Below are positions 5,724 to 12,973 of a DNA stretch of 20,062 nucleotides, piece by piece; positions within the stretch are counted from its first letter, which is position 1; each line of letters begins with the position of its first letter. This stretch comes from a virus: the IMG/VR virus record IMGVR_UViG_3300010158_004804, positions 1 through 20,062 of that record. One strand, given 5' to 3'. Made by a program: the position numbers and the translations under genes. The notes under the pieces are model-generated. The model had not been told where the DNA came from. It saw nothing but the letters and a program-made list of their open reading frames with translations, and ran no database searches.

Positions 5724-7632
5724 CTACTGTCTCCCCTTTTAAATGTTGATGTTTGCCTTGTTTTTCCCTATTGATTTCCCATTGCCAATTCATTGAAATA
5801 TCCTTGTATCCATCGGCTTGCTTTTCAATCTTGGGTATAAATAGATTTGAATCGATACGATCGTCATATCGCAAGAGAGTCTCGTGTAGGAGGCTACGGA
5901 TATGTTCGTAATCCATCCCTCTTGCCTGTAGGTTTTGTATTTGGATGGACAGGCTGGCGATCATTGGCAAGACTTTTAGCCAACCCTCCTTCTCCTCAAT
6001 GCCATCAGGTGAACCAGTCGTTCCAGCTCGGATACGCAGGTCGACCATTTCGAAGATTCGTTCTTTAGTGAGTTCAGGCCAGTCGTAGCTTTTCTCTTTT
6101 GTCGTGATAGCTTGACCATCAATCATGGTTGTTTTAGTGATTGGCGCGCCCACATAGCGCTCTACCTGCTCTTTTGTGAGTTCTTGCAGCAGAACCTGGG
6201 CACTGTATTGCGCGATCTCTTGCAACCAATCCTCGATCTGGTCTTTGAATTCATATATGCGCCCTGATAAGGCTCTTTGCAGAATATTGGCTTCAGTAGC
6301 GGTCTTGGGCCTTACTACGGTAGACCTTGCTGCATCTTGCAAGCCTGTTACTTGCTCCCAGTCATAGCGTACTGCGCTAGTGTCATAGACGATTGGATCT
6401 ATCTTTGGGTGACCTCTCGGAATAATGACTTGGTTAAGCGGCTTACCCTCAGTATCAACGATGGTGATCTCACCAAAGCGAGAATCCGAGTGCTTCTTAA
6501 TGGTCTTCTCGTTGATATCAGCAGAAGCCACCCATCCCGGGATACAGAGATCCCGGTGCTGATTAAATCTATCCCTTGCTTCATTGTGCTCATCCTGCAG
6601 GCGCTCAGTAAGATCAACTAGGCTTGGACCAACGAATTGACCATCGACTACCTGGTATGGCAATAAGAAGAATGGATTCCAGCGCTCTCCAGCCCTAGGT
6701 GGCGAATAAGGCTCTCTTAGCCAATCCGTGGCGCCCTCTACCATTGTGTATACGCGCTGAGTGGTCCTGTCCCATATCTCTAGAACCGCTATCTGTTGAT
6801 CATCACTGACTGGCCCAGCATCTAACTGCATTGAAGCTAAGCGTCTAGCCTTCTTGTGCGAATGCTCGCCCTGTCCTGGTTGGTAGATCTTCGCATTGGA
6901 GAGATCCTTTTTATACAGAGCCTCCGCCTGGGATCTTTTCATGGGAATGACCTGGCACATCCAGTCTGCATCGGTGTAATCCCAGAACTCACAGATGGAT
7001 GGGTCAATGAGGAGATTTTCTGTGAGGACCCTATCAATGACTAAGCCTTCAGCATATTGCACTTCGGATTGTTCTTGTAGCGACCGAATAAGTTCCTCTA
7101 GCTCAGCTCTCTTGGCATCATGATGATTGGCTTGGTCTTTGTCTTGGAGGTCTTTTTCGAGCTCCTCAATGGATAGCAAGTTCTCCTGTGCGTCATTAAA
7201 ACGTCCCTGGATATAAGCATCCTCATGGACATTTCTTTGGTACATCACCTTTAGGATTCCAAAGCTACAGGTCAATGCAGCCCTGACTGTAGACTTAGCT
7301 CGATTCTTTAAATGAGCATGCTCTAGAGCTCTATTAGTTACTTTTTCCAGGGTGCTGCAAAAGAGTTTGATATCCGCGCCCGCATGGGCTGGGGTAATTG
7401 AGATCTCTGGGTTACGCGCATATACATTAGGTAGGACCGCAGAGATAGTTCCGTGGATTAAATTAGCTCTTAGGCTGTAGAACTCTTTACCAGTGGGATC
7501 TGCATTCCAGTTAAACCCAGCAACAGTATTGCGGTTGTGCTTTACGCGTTTATGAAAGGATGCCCAGTGAGCGCGCGCATGTTTAATGCGGTCATTCCAT
7601 TTTTGCTGAAGAGATTTGGATTCTTGTGGCAT
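5698..7632 (-). CDS. Phage portal protein, P22-like
   Basis: A 644-aa protein with the size and overall pattern of P22-type portals, the dodecameric ring at one head vertex through which the terminase pumps DNA. Family-like features are the N-terminal KWNDRIKHARAHWASFHKRV helix, the RANLIHGTISAVLPNVYARNPEISI segment, the AKSTVRAALTCSFGILKVMYQ helices, the long clip region with LLIDPS and W-rich turns (SICEFWDYTDADWM), and the late helix TEANILQRALSGRIYEFKDQ. The C-terminus is charged and overlaps the scaffold start. No clear ribosome site precedes the ATG at 7632, and the expected upstream neighbour (terminase) is displaced by the metal cassette, so translation signals at this junction may have been altered. 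Confidence 0.82.
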   Translation of the reverse strand: MPQESKSLQQKWNDRIKHARAHWASFHKRVKHNRNTVAGFNWNADPTGKEFYSLRANLIHGTISAVLPNVYARNPEISITPAHAGADIKLFCSTLEKVTNRALEHAHLKNRAKSTVRAALTCSFGILKVMYQRNVHEDAYIQGRFNDAQENLLSIEELEKDLQDKDQANHHDAKRAELEELIRSLQEQSEVQYAEGLVIDRVLTENLLIDPSICEFWDYTDADWMCQVIPMKRSQAEALYKKDLSNAKIYQPGQGEHSHKKARRLASMQLDAGPVSDDQQIAVLEIWDRTTQRVYTMVEGATDWLREPYSPPRAGERWNPFFLLPYQVVDGQFVGPSLVDLTERLQDEHNEARDRFNQHRDLCIPGWVASADINEKTIKKHSDSRFGEITIVDTEGKPLNQVIIPRGHPKIDPIVYDTSAVRYDWEQVTGLQDAARSTVVRPKTATEANILQRALSGRIYEFKDQIEDWLQEIAQYSAQVLLQELTKEQVERYVGAPITKTTMIDGQAITTKEKSYDWPELTKERIFEMVDLRIRAGTTGSPDGIEEKEGWLKVLPMIASLSIQIQNLQARGMDYEHIRSLLHETLLRYDDRIDSNLFIPKIEKQADGYKDISMNWQWEINREKQGKHQHLKGETVDDTSSEKL

Positions 7633-7689
7633 GCATAAGTTATAAGGCCCATACTTTAAGACAATGAATTTATTTTGGATAAATAAACG

Positions 7690-7720
7690 TTAGGCCGCTT
7701 CCGACCCAAAGCAGACATTT
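7690..7720. repeat. REP-like short palindromic sequence
   Basis: The segment contains CCGCTTCCGACCCAAAGCAGAC, in which GCTT and AAGC flank a short CCGACCC core. It resembles short intergenic palindromes scattered in proteobacterial genomes. It lies in the 140-bp gap between the cassette's terminator and the portal gene. This is from memory of the pattern and could be coincidental. Confidence 0.25.
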
Positions 7721-7730
7721 GCAGTCAAAG

Positions 7731-7751
7731 AAAAACCGCCCGAAGGCGGTC
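7731..7751 (-). terminator. Intrinsic terminator of the metal cassette
   Basis: ACCGCC (7736-7741) pairs with GGCGGT (7746-7751) across a 4-nt CGAA loop. On the minus strand TTTTTC follows the stem. It sits 20 nt after the last gene of the metal cassette and before the portal gene, so it insulates the cassette from the phage operon and also blocks read-through into the portal. Confidence 0.82.
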
Positions 7752-7771
7752 TAGTTTTAATGCCAATTGGA

Positions 7772-8431
7772 CTAGTGGTTATGTTCTGAATTCCTCATCG
7801 GCATACTTCCTCCATTCATTGGCATATGCTTTTGAATCTGCTTCACTTGTTCAGGAGTCATATTGCCCATCATCTGCTGGTGCATTTGCATCATCTGCGA
7901 ATACATGGCTGGGTCACATTGTTCATGTCCAGTATTACCGCTCATTTGATGAGTATTAGCACCTTTATAGCCAAGTAAAGATGGGTCTAGCATCCCTGCA
8001 ATCATGGCAATGTGTCCAAAGACTAGGAATAAGGCCACACAAATTGCATGAACCTTTAACTTACCCATTTGGTCTAGGGCTTTATTCACAAAGCCAAACT
8101 CTTGCAAGGCAATCCAAATCAATGGCAAGCCACCAATCAGATAACTACCCACAGCAACCACATCAATAGCGGTTCTCCACTCACCGCCTTTGGTAATTGG
8201 AACAACTGCGGTTGTCATTAAATAGACAATGATGCCTATGAAATAAAGTCCAACAGTTGTGCCTGAAAAGCGATTCAGGTGATAGACAAAGCCATCAAAC
8301 TTTCGTGTGAACAGGATATACAGTTCAGTAATTGCCAACGTTTCAGCAAGAACTATCGGTATAGCCATAAAGATAAGCAGATTCCACGGCTGGTTGTCTG
8401 CCAATAACTGCATATAGTGAGTCATATTCAT
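7772..8431 (-). CDS. DUF6803-like membrane protein with Met/His-rich tail
   Basis: A 219-aa inner-membrane protein resembling the DUF6803 ('permease'-annotated) family; its function is not established. Four hydrophobic segments lie near residues 17-41, 58-79, 89-110 and 127-148. The tail (about 160-219) is rich in Met and His, with repeated MM, HQQMM, MPMNGG and HNH stretches and one Cys, a composition typical of copper-binding regions. GGAG precedes the ATG at a good distance. It is the last gene of a minus-strand group with a His/Cys-rich secreted protein, an HMA metallochaperone and a 40-aa membrane peptide, and a strong terminator follows. The group suggests copper or silver handling, but transport by this protein is unproven. 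Confidence 0.7.
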   Translation of the reverse strand: MNMTHYMQLLADNQPWNLLIFMAIPIVLAETLAITELYILFTRKFDGFVYHLNRFSGTTVGLYFIGIIVYLMTTAVVPITKGGEWRTAIDVVAVGSYLIGGLPLIWIALQEFGFVNKALDQMGKLKVHAICVALFLVFGHIAMIAGMLDPSLLGYKGANTHQMSGNTGHEQCDPAMYSQMMQMHQQMMGNMTPEQVKQIQKHMPMNGGSMPMRNSEHNH

Positions 8432-8489
8432 TACTAAATCTCCAAAACATAAATTATCAAAACGACCTAAGTCGTTAAATCAAAGGTGA

Positions 8490-8825
8490 TTACAGATATT
8501 GTTTTGGTGGTTTGTAGATAGATTCAGCAATATTGGAAATAGACTTGGGTGTTTCACCAAGCAAATAAACATCAGATGATTCGTTTAGAGCAAAAACAAT
8601 TGGATTATTTAAAACTGCAATAGAAGAGCAGCAATAGTGGCTGACACTTAACTTGCTAACTGGCTTCGAGTCATCATGGGCTGCAGGAGTCACAACCTCC
8701 TCGCAATGGCTATGAGAAGCAGTTTGCTTGGCATGAGAAGACTCTCCTACCGATATAGGCATGGTGCTGGCATTGACCATGCTAACCAAGAAACTTAAAA
8801 AGAGCATTACTGCAGTCTTCTTCAT
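8490..8825 (-). CDS. Small secreted His/Cys-rich protein
   Basis: A 111-aa protein with a clear Sec signal peptide (KK, then a hydrophobic core, cleavage probably after VNA near residue 19). The mature part has a metal-ligand-like cluster: HSHC (C41) and, about 25 residues later, HYCC (C65, C66), with further His between. The HC...HxCC layout resembles DUF2946/CopL-type small proteins found with copper genes, but the match is only partial. The ribosome site is weak. It lies 40 nt after the HMA gene and would be co-transcribed with it. A periplasmic or cell-surface metal-binding role is an inference. Confidence 0.6.
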   Translation of the reverse strand: MKKTAVMLFLSFLVSMVNASTMPISVGESSHAKQTASHSHCEEVVTPAAHDDSKPVSKLSVSHYCCSSIAVLNNPIVFALNESSDVYLLGETPKSISNIAESIYKPPKQYL

Positions 8826-8865
8826 GGGTTTATTTTAAGCCCTAATAGCCAATTAAGTTTGGTGA

Positions 8866-9129
8866 TCAGCCACAACAGCAGCCACCACTCTTTTTCTGGG
8901 TAGGAGCAGCTGACTGCTCATCCAAGTCCAAGCTTGATGGATAACCTTCTTCATCTAAAGCATGGATCAAGTCGTCAGACTGGTTGGTAGCTCTAGAAAC
9001 TTGCACACGACCAGATTGCAGATCCACATTGACACTCTCAACGCCACTTAAAGACTCAATGGCTTTAGTTACATGTTTTACACATGAACCGCAAGTCATA
9101 CCCTGCACGCTTAAATTGATTTGAGGCAT
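8866..9129 (-). CDS. HMA-domain metallochaperone (CopZ-like)
   Basis: An 87-aa cytoplasmic protein with one heavy-metal-associated domain. The loop GMTCGSC places Cu(I)-type ligands at C13 and C16, followed by the usual helix (VKHVTKAIESLSGV) and strand (ESVNVDLQSGRVQV). The classic domain ends near residue 66. An extra tail adds KKSGGCCCG, three successive Cys that could hold further metal. Such proteins pass Cu(I) to P1B ATPases or sensors; no ATPase gene is in the window. The ribosome site AAGGAG is strong. A 40-aa membrane peptide gene lies just upstream on the same strand. Confidence 0.88.
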   Translation of the reverse strand: MPQINLSVQGMTCGSCVKHVTKAIESLSGVESVNVDLQSGRVQVSRATNQSDDLIHALDEEGYPSSLDLDEQSAAPTQKKSGGCCCG

Positions 9130-9163
9130 TTTCTTCTCCTTTTTTCTATATACCTATATATGT

Positions 9164-9286
9164 TTACTTTTTTGAGAAAAACAAGTACTTACATAGGGCT
9201 GCTATTGAAAGAATTAGTGCAGTCAGAGCCAAAATACCTACCAAGCCCATGCCACCCATCATTGAGCCACCCATGATTTGATTCAT
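9164..9286 (-). CDS. 40-aa Met/Gly-rich single-membrane peptide
   Basis: A small reading frame beginning MNQIMGGSMMGGMG, continuing as a hydrophobic helix of about 18 residues (LVGILALTALILSIAALC) and ending KYLFFSKK. A perfect GGAGG lies 6-7 nt before the ATG, strong support for translation. Met-rich N-termini of this kind occur on small proteins of copper clusters, and the gene heads the same minus-strand group as the HMA protein. The topology is probably a single TM helix with the basic end in the cytoplasm. Its role is unknown; metal delivery at the membrane is a guess. Confidence 0.65.
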   Translation of the reverse strand: MNQIMGGSMMGGMGLVGILALTALILSIAALCKYLFFSKK

Positions 9287-9329
9287 ACCAACCTCCACTA
9301 GGCTTTATGCCCAGTTTCATCCTATGCTT

Positions 9330-9350
9330 ATCTAGGCAGCATGTCTAGGT
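9330..9350 (-). promoter_or_regulatory. MerR-type dyad candidate for the metal cassette
   Basis: A 21-bp imperfect palindrome (minus strand ACCTAGACATGCTGCCTAGAT; 7 of 10 pairs match) with a -35-like TTTATAC upstream and a TAAGCAT -10-like string downstream. A long spacer containing a dyad is the layout used by CueR/MerR activators. It lies 44 bp before the 40-aa gene. The -35 is poor and no regulator gene is visible in the window. Confidence 0.3.
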
Positions 9351-9390
9351 TTGTATAAACTGGACCGCATCACACTATTTAGAGGCACAA

Positions 9391-9741
9391 ATGGCTTGGA
9401 TCATTACCAAATATCTCCTAACCGCAGGAATGGTGGTCTTCATTAGTGAAGTTGCCAAACGAAGTGATAGGTTGGGCGGTTTCATGGCAGCATTACCGCT
9501 CATGACATTGCTCACCCTAGTTTGGCTTTATGTCGAGAACCAAACTGAAGAGAAGATTGCCAATCACGCTTATTACACCTTTTGGTATGTGATCCCAACT
9601 TTACCGATGTTTCTATTATTCCCATACTTACTTCCAAAGCTGGGTTTCTGGATAACTATGGGTGCATGCATAGTGGCAACGGTTATTTGCTTTGGCTTAT
9701 TTGCATTGCTGATGAAAGGGTTTGGGATTAATCTGATTTAG
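9391..9741 (+). CDS. DUF3147 family membrane protein
   Basis: A 116-aa polytopic inner-membrane protein of the DUF3147 type, function unknown. It has about four hydrophobic segments (near residues 3-20, 28-48, 62-81 and 86-113), with the family-like GGFMAALPLMTLLTLVWLY stretch. It is transcribed away from the metal genes and toward the terminase gene, whose 3' end faces it 51 nt away. AGAGG precedes the start. It is typical chromosomal cargo rather than a phage gene; an additional part of the metal cassette is likely but unproven. Confidence 0.75.
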   Translation: MAWIITKYLLTAGMVVFISEVAKRSDRLGGFMAALPLMTLLTLVWLYVENQTEEKIANHAYYTFWYVIPTLPMFLLFPYLLPKLGFWITMGACIVATVICFGLFALLMKGFGINLI

Positions 9742-9755
9742 GTAATGACTCCTAT

Positions 9756-9774
9756 TGGCCGTTAGCGGTCATTT
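9756..9774 (+). terminator. Weak terminator between DUF3147 and terminase genes
   Basis: TGGCCG (9756-9761) pairs with CGGTCA (9766-9771), one G-T pair, around a TTAG loop, followed by a short TTT run. It lies between two convergent genes. The T-tract is poor, so termination is uncertain. Confidence 0.4.
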
Positions 9775-9792
9775 CAGCTTATAAGTAATTCC

Positions 9793-11097
9793 TTAGGACA
9801 CCCTCCTAGCGCGCATAACCCCATACCTTGTAGCATCCCAAGCATGATCCTCTGAGTCGGTATCTACATCTTCGGGGTTCAATGAATCCGGCGGTAGCTG
9901 TGGAATAGTTCTAAGCCAGTGCTTACAAGTACTGAAGACTTTAAGCCTTCCTTCTGCCAATAGGCGAATGATTTCTTGGGCTCCGTTTACTCTGCTTCTG
10001 GGGGCGTTATAGGCTTCGGTCCATTTCACTCCTTTATCTCTGAAGATTTGACCTATTGATCGCTCGGCTCCTATTTTGGAAAAGATGGATGGGTCAGCTA
10101 GGTTCATGCGGTATTCATAACCAAGGCGTTGGTCATGTATCTCGATCTTCTTGATCTTCTCCGCAACTACGGTTGCGTCTTCTCTAGTACCGGTGTTTTC
10201 TTTGTCTCCGTATCCATAGAGCTCTCGCCATAGGTAATAGACTTCATCATTGGATAATGCAAACCAATAAATTGCATATGGTCTCGCGTACCCCCAATCC
10301 ATAGATCGCCAGACCTTCCATGTCGGTGGAATTGCGAAGGGTTCTACAACGTGTTTAGAGGGCTGCCATACGCCTTCCAAGAAACTTCCCACGTGGATAT
10401 CCCAATCTCCCTCTAACCACGCTCTACGTCTGTTTGGATCACTTAGTGACTCTAGGCTCATAAGGTAGTTGGGATCATTTTTGAGTAGGTGTGTGTTCTC
10501 ATAAATCGTCGAATGAATTCTGACCCTGGGTAATGTGCCTTCTTGTTTGATGATTTGACCAGCTGGTATTGCCCCAATCTGAAATCTCTCCTTTACTGGT
10601 GCATGTCCGACTCCAAATGGATTGCATGTAGCCCTTACCATCCTTGGCATTCCAGGATGGGATGACCGGCAAGTGGAATGCATTGCTTCGTAGAAAGAGA
10701 GATTGCGCCAGTTAGTGAGTTCTTCGAACCCTAGCCATGGGTATTCGTGGCCATGGTAATTCCAGTAGTCGTCTTCGTTAGCCCCATAACGGAAATACAG
10801 CATCTCTCCTGTTGGCCATTTCCAGACATAGTCAGATTCATTGAATTTTGCGCCTGGGAAGATCTGATAGAACCAGCGCTTGCTCTTGGCTACTACGTCA
10901 GCCAACTGGGGATAAGTAAGGCGAAAGAGCGTCCCGCGCCAATGGTCTCCAAAGCCTCTACCTACATGCTGGGCATAGCTCATGAGTAAGGTATCGGTCT
11001 TACCCCCTCCTCTGGTGCCCTCAAGCAACACCTCATATACAGGACAAGTCAGAAACAAAGTCTGGCTTCCAGGTAATGGCGCCCAGATTGTTTTCAT
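9793..11097 (-). CDS. terL: Phage terminase large subunit
   Basis: A 434-aa packaging motor with ATPase and nuclease parts. The Walker A motif EGTRGGGKT is at residues 26-34; the Walker B-like PWLGFEEL is at about 120-127, with catalytic Glu. The C-terminal RNase H-like nuclease carries acidic residues in MDWGYA (D267), LADPS (D335) and DHAWDATRY (D417/D421). ATCNPFGVG is the coupling motif. It docks on the portal and cuts concatemeric DNA. The ATG at 11097 gives the N-terminus usual for this family (MKTIWAPLPGSQ) but has no clear ribosome site; a TTG start at 11142 would overlap the small-subunit gene. In phages the portal gene normally follows at once; here the metal cassette separates them. 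Confidence 0.92.
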   Translation of the reverse strand: MKTIWAPLPGSQTLFLTCPVYEVLLEGTRGGGKTDTLLMSYAQHVGRGFGDHWRGTLFRLTYPQLADVVAKSKRWFYQIFPGAKFNESDYVWKWPTGEMLYFRYGANEDDYWNYHGHEYPWLGFEELTNWRNLSFYEAMHSTCRSSHPGMPRMVRATCNPFGVGHAPVKERFQIGAIPAGQIIKQEGTLPRVRIHSTIYENTHLLKNDPNYLMSLESLSDPNRRRAWLEGDWDIHVGSFLEGVWQPSKHVVEPFAIPPTWKVWRSMDWGYARPYAIYWFALSNDEVYYLWRELYGYGDKENTGTREDATVVAEKIKKIEIHDQRLGYEYRMNLADPSIFSKIGAERSIGQIFRDKGVKWTEAYNAPRSRVNGAQEIIRLLAEGRLKVFSTCKHWLRTIPQLPPDSLNPEDVDTDSEDHAWDATRYGVMRARRVS

Positions 11098-11111
11098 TGG
11101 TTTTTGATGGG

Positions 11112-11516
11112 TCAGTGTTTTGGCTGAGCTGCCCGCTCCCAATCCTCAACACTCATAGCACTTGGTACGACTAGCACGCCACTTTGTAATGGAACACCAT
11201 CTTTGCCCGTGTGTTCAATTGCAGATAAGCGTGGATGCACATAAGGAGCTGCATGCCTTCCAACGGTAGCAGCCATGTTCAGCAGCTTAATTCGTGCTTC
11301 GCTTGCCGATTCTTTTTCGCCAAGATCTTCTTCTCGAACATTGCTGGCATGCTCATATAGCTGATGCATTACCTTCATCATGACTTCTAACGGAGTGATC
11401 CCCTGGGTTGCTACTGCTTCAGCTATCTGACGAGTGCGCTTAGTTAAGCTGCCAGTCTTGCGCCCTGCGCCAGCCCTAGCCCCACCCTTTGATTTCTTTT
11501 GATTGTTTTCAATCAT
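11112..11516 (-). CDS. Terminase small subunit-like protein
   Basis: A 134-aa protein directly upstream of the large terminase. The N-terminus GGARAGAGRKTGSLTKRT is the Gly/Ala/Lys-rich start seen in many small-terminase-like proteins, followed by a helical part that could bind DNA or oligomerise, and a segment AAPYVHPRLSAIEHTGKDG common to phage proteins in this position. Small subunits recognise the packaging site and regulate the motor. Its start overlaps the stop of the preceding 83-aa gene (ATGA). The role is inferred from position and N-terminal pattern. Confidence 0.75.
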   Translation of the reverse strand: MIENNQKKSKGGARAGAGRKTGSLTKRTRQIAEAVATQGITPLEVMMKVMHQLYEHASNVREEDLGEKESASEARIKLLNMAATVGRHAAPYVHPRLSAIEHTGKDGVPLQSGVLVVPSAMSVEDWERAAQPKH

Positions 11517-11764
11517 GATTCCGCCGCAGGTCGCTTGATCATCGTTAGCAGATGGGGTTGCAGTGCTACTGAATCACCGATAGGATCTTCAAACTCAATA
11601 ATGATTCTTTGAAATAGGTCAAATCGGCTTTGGGCGCCTCTATGCTTTACCACCGTACCTATACGCCCACTGGGAGTCTTCACAATTGAACCTATGGGAA
11701 AGTCTTCCATGTCTGGGCGATCAATGACACCAACCATTGCTTGGCTTACTTGCTTAGTTTGCAT
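11513..11764 (-). CDS. Small phage protein, 83 aa
   Basis: Not recognised. The start at 11764 is preceded by a strong AGGAGG and lies inside the 3' end of the DUF1376 gene; a longer frame to 11821 lacks support. The sequence looks like a small beta-barrel: IGSIVKTPSGRIGTVVKHRG is KOW/SH3-like, followed by FQRIIIEFEDP. Such folds bind nucleic acid or protein. It is coupled on both sides, to the DUF1376 gene by an 11-nt overlap and to the small terminase by ATGA. Confidence 0.7.
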   Translation of the reverse strand: MQTKQVSQAMVGVIDRPDMEDFPIGSIVKTPSGRIGTVVKHRGAQSRFDLFQRIIIEFEDPIGDSVALQPHLLTMIKRPAAES

Positions 11765-12635
11765 TGGATGCCTCCTGACGCTTACGTAACTCAGCGAAGA
11801 TTCTGGCTTTAAATGCGTCATAGCTTTCTGAGCCCTGAGCTCGCATGCCTAGCTCCCTTCCTTTGATGTCTATCCCTTCATTACTTTTCCACCAGATATC
11901 TTCAGCTGGATCATTGGCCTGACTCTTTCTTCGCATGCCTTTGAGAATGGCCAAAACAAAACCTACATTGATGGGTGTTGAGCTTGATGCTCGCCTTCTC
12001 GTCTCTTTGGCCTGCAAAATTGCTTCGGCCATCTCCTTTTCTGAAATATCCATCCCAATCATCTCTTTGATGCGCCCATCATCAAGGGGAATGTTGATAC
12101 CCTCCTTCGCAAAAAGTTGAATTATCTGAACTGAGGTTTGGTCGCTCCTACCAACATTTTTCTTTTCAGCCCCATTGTTTTGTTTGTCTGGTGTATGGAG
12201 ATTGGTGATTGGTGACTGGTGTATGGAGTTTGGTGAGCATTGCGTTGGCAATGCGTTCGCATTGCGATCGCATACTGAGTTAGGCGTTCTGTCTGACAGT
12301 ATTTGGTCTGCTGATAAGGACTGCCAACGGCCTTCCGCACTCCGCCTAGCTTTAATTTGGCGATCTTTAAAGCGAGCTATTTCATGGTCACAACGTTCTT
12401 GGCGCCAGCCATCATCCGTTAGATTAAAAAATTCATTGAGGACTGAGACCACTGCATTTTTTTCCTCTTTAGACCTGGCATTAATTAATCTTTGGACGAT
12501 CTTCACATCGGCTGGAAGTGGCTTTTCTGTAGCGTAGTACTTTCTGATCAGGCGACTATAGGTAGCGTCCTCGATAAAGGTGAGATGGGCGGTTGCTTCT
12601 GCGTAATCTCCAATGTGATGCTCGTAGTAATTCAT
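11754..12635 (-). CDS. DUF1376 (YdaU-like) phage protein
   Basis: A 293-aa protein with an N-terminal DUF1376 domain (about residues 1-100; MNYYEHHIGDYAEATAHL, SRLIRKYYATEKPLP and a W-rich end at GRWQSL), common in prophage replication regions where it stands in for a lambda O/DnaC-type gene. A low-complexity linker (about 105-165, rich in Ser, Pro, Gln, Asn and Thr) is encoded by the repeat tract at 12188-12272. The C-terminal part has an Arg/Lys-rich helix and QAND, EDIWWKSNEGI and a helical tail (about 190-293). It is the first gene of the leftward operon, with GGAG before its ATG and a promoter candidate 58 bp upstream. A replication role is likely by position only. Confidence 0.75.
   Translation of the reverse strand: MNYYEHHIGDYAEATAHLTFIEDATYSRLIRKYYATEKPLPADVKIVQRLINARSKEEKNAVVSVLNEFFNLTDDGWRQERCDHEIARFKDRQIKARRSAEGRWQSLSADQILSDRTPNSVCDRNANALPTQCSPNSIHQSPITNLHTPDKQNNGAEKKNVGRSDQTSVQIIQLFAKEGINIPLDDGRIKEMIGMDISEKEMAEAILQAKETRRRASSSTPINVGFVLAILKGMRRKSQANDPAEDIWWKSNEGIDIKGRELGMRAQGSESYDAFKARIFAELRKRQEASNAN
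12188..12272. repeat. Repeat and hairpin tract in the DUF1376 linker
   Basis: A 21-bp direct repeat with one mismatch occupies 12188-12208 and 12216-12236, offset 28 bp and so out of reading frame. Directly after it, GCATTG/CAATGC (12237-12242 with 12249-12254) and CAATGCG/CGCATTG (12249-12255 with 12258-12264) form alternative hairpins sharing one arm, followed by GCGATCGC. This iteron-plus-palindrome layout inside a replication-type gene recalls phage origins. Confidence 0.5.
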
Positions 12636-12662
12636 TTAAAACAGTCTCCGTAGCGTTCTTTT

Positions 12663-12688
12663 TCTTGCGTGAATTATTTAATGCAAGA
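12663..12688. promoter_or_regulatory. Inverted repeat near the leftward transcription start
   Basis: TCTTGC (12663-12668) and GCAAGA (12683-12688) form an inverted repeat with a 14-bp spacer, just downstream of the leftward -10 candidate. Its position suits an operator or a 5' RNA hairpin. Confidence 0.35.
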
Positions 12689-12692
12689 GATG

Positions 12693-12721
12693 AATCTAAC
12701 AATCGGAAAGCGTATCGTCAA
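12693..12721 (-). promoter_or_regulatory. Leftward promoter candidate of the phage operon
   Basis: On the minus strand, TTGACG (12716-12721) and TAGATT (12693-12698) are separated by exactly 17 bp. The -35 touches the palindrome AAACGCGTTT (12720-12729). Start near 12686 would give a short leader before the DUF1376 gene (start 12635). No activity data; the call is from consensus match and position. Confidence 0.5.
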
Positions 12722-12729
12722 ACGCGTTT

Positions 12730-12970
12730 TTTCTGAATTTATTTTGAATTTATTTATCTACTAATTCGCTGTAATCCTTCTTTAAGAAATTTGAGTTACT
12801 TAAATAATTATCTTGAAGTGTTAATTGATCTATGCATGTCCACCACTCTCCTAATGCCATCAGAAATTACTGACAAGGCTGTAGCCCATTACTGGATTGG
12901 GTTGTAGCACTTATATGAATAAATATTTTTTTGTAGGGCAAAAATAATTTGTGTTCAGAGGATGGGTATT
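12730..12970. other. AT-rich intergenic part of the regulatory switch
   Basis: Lies between the two divergent promoter candidates. Only very short open frames are present, none with a good ribosome site. A loose repeat (CTGTAGCCC near 12880 and TTGTAGCAC near 12904) is visible. No gene is supported. Confidence 0.45.
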
Positions 12971-12973
12971 GAC

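Noticed and set aside
12681-12764. 27-aa plus-strand frame (MQEMNLTIGK...) in the switch region
   Set aside because: No ribosome site, it overlaps the leftward promoter candidate, and composition reflects AT-rich DNA.
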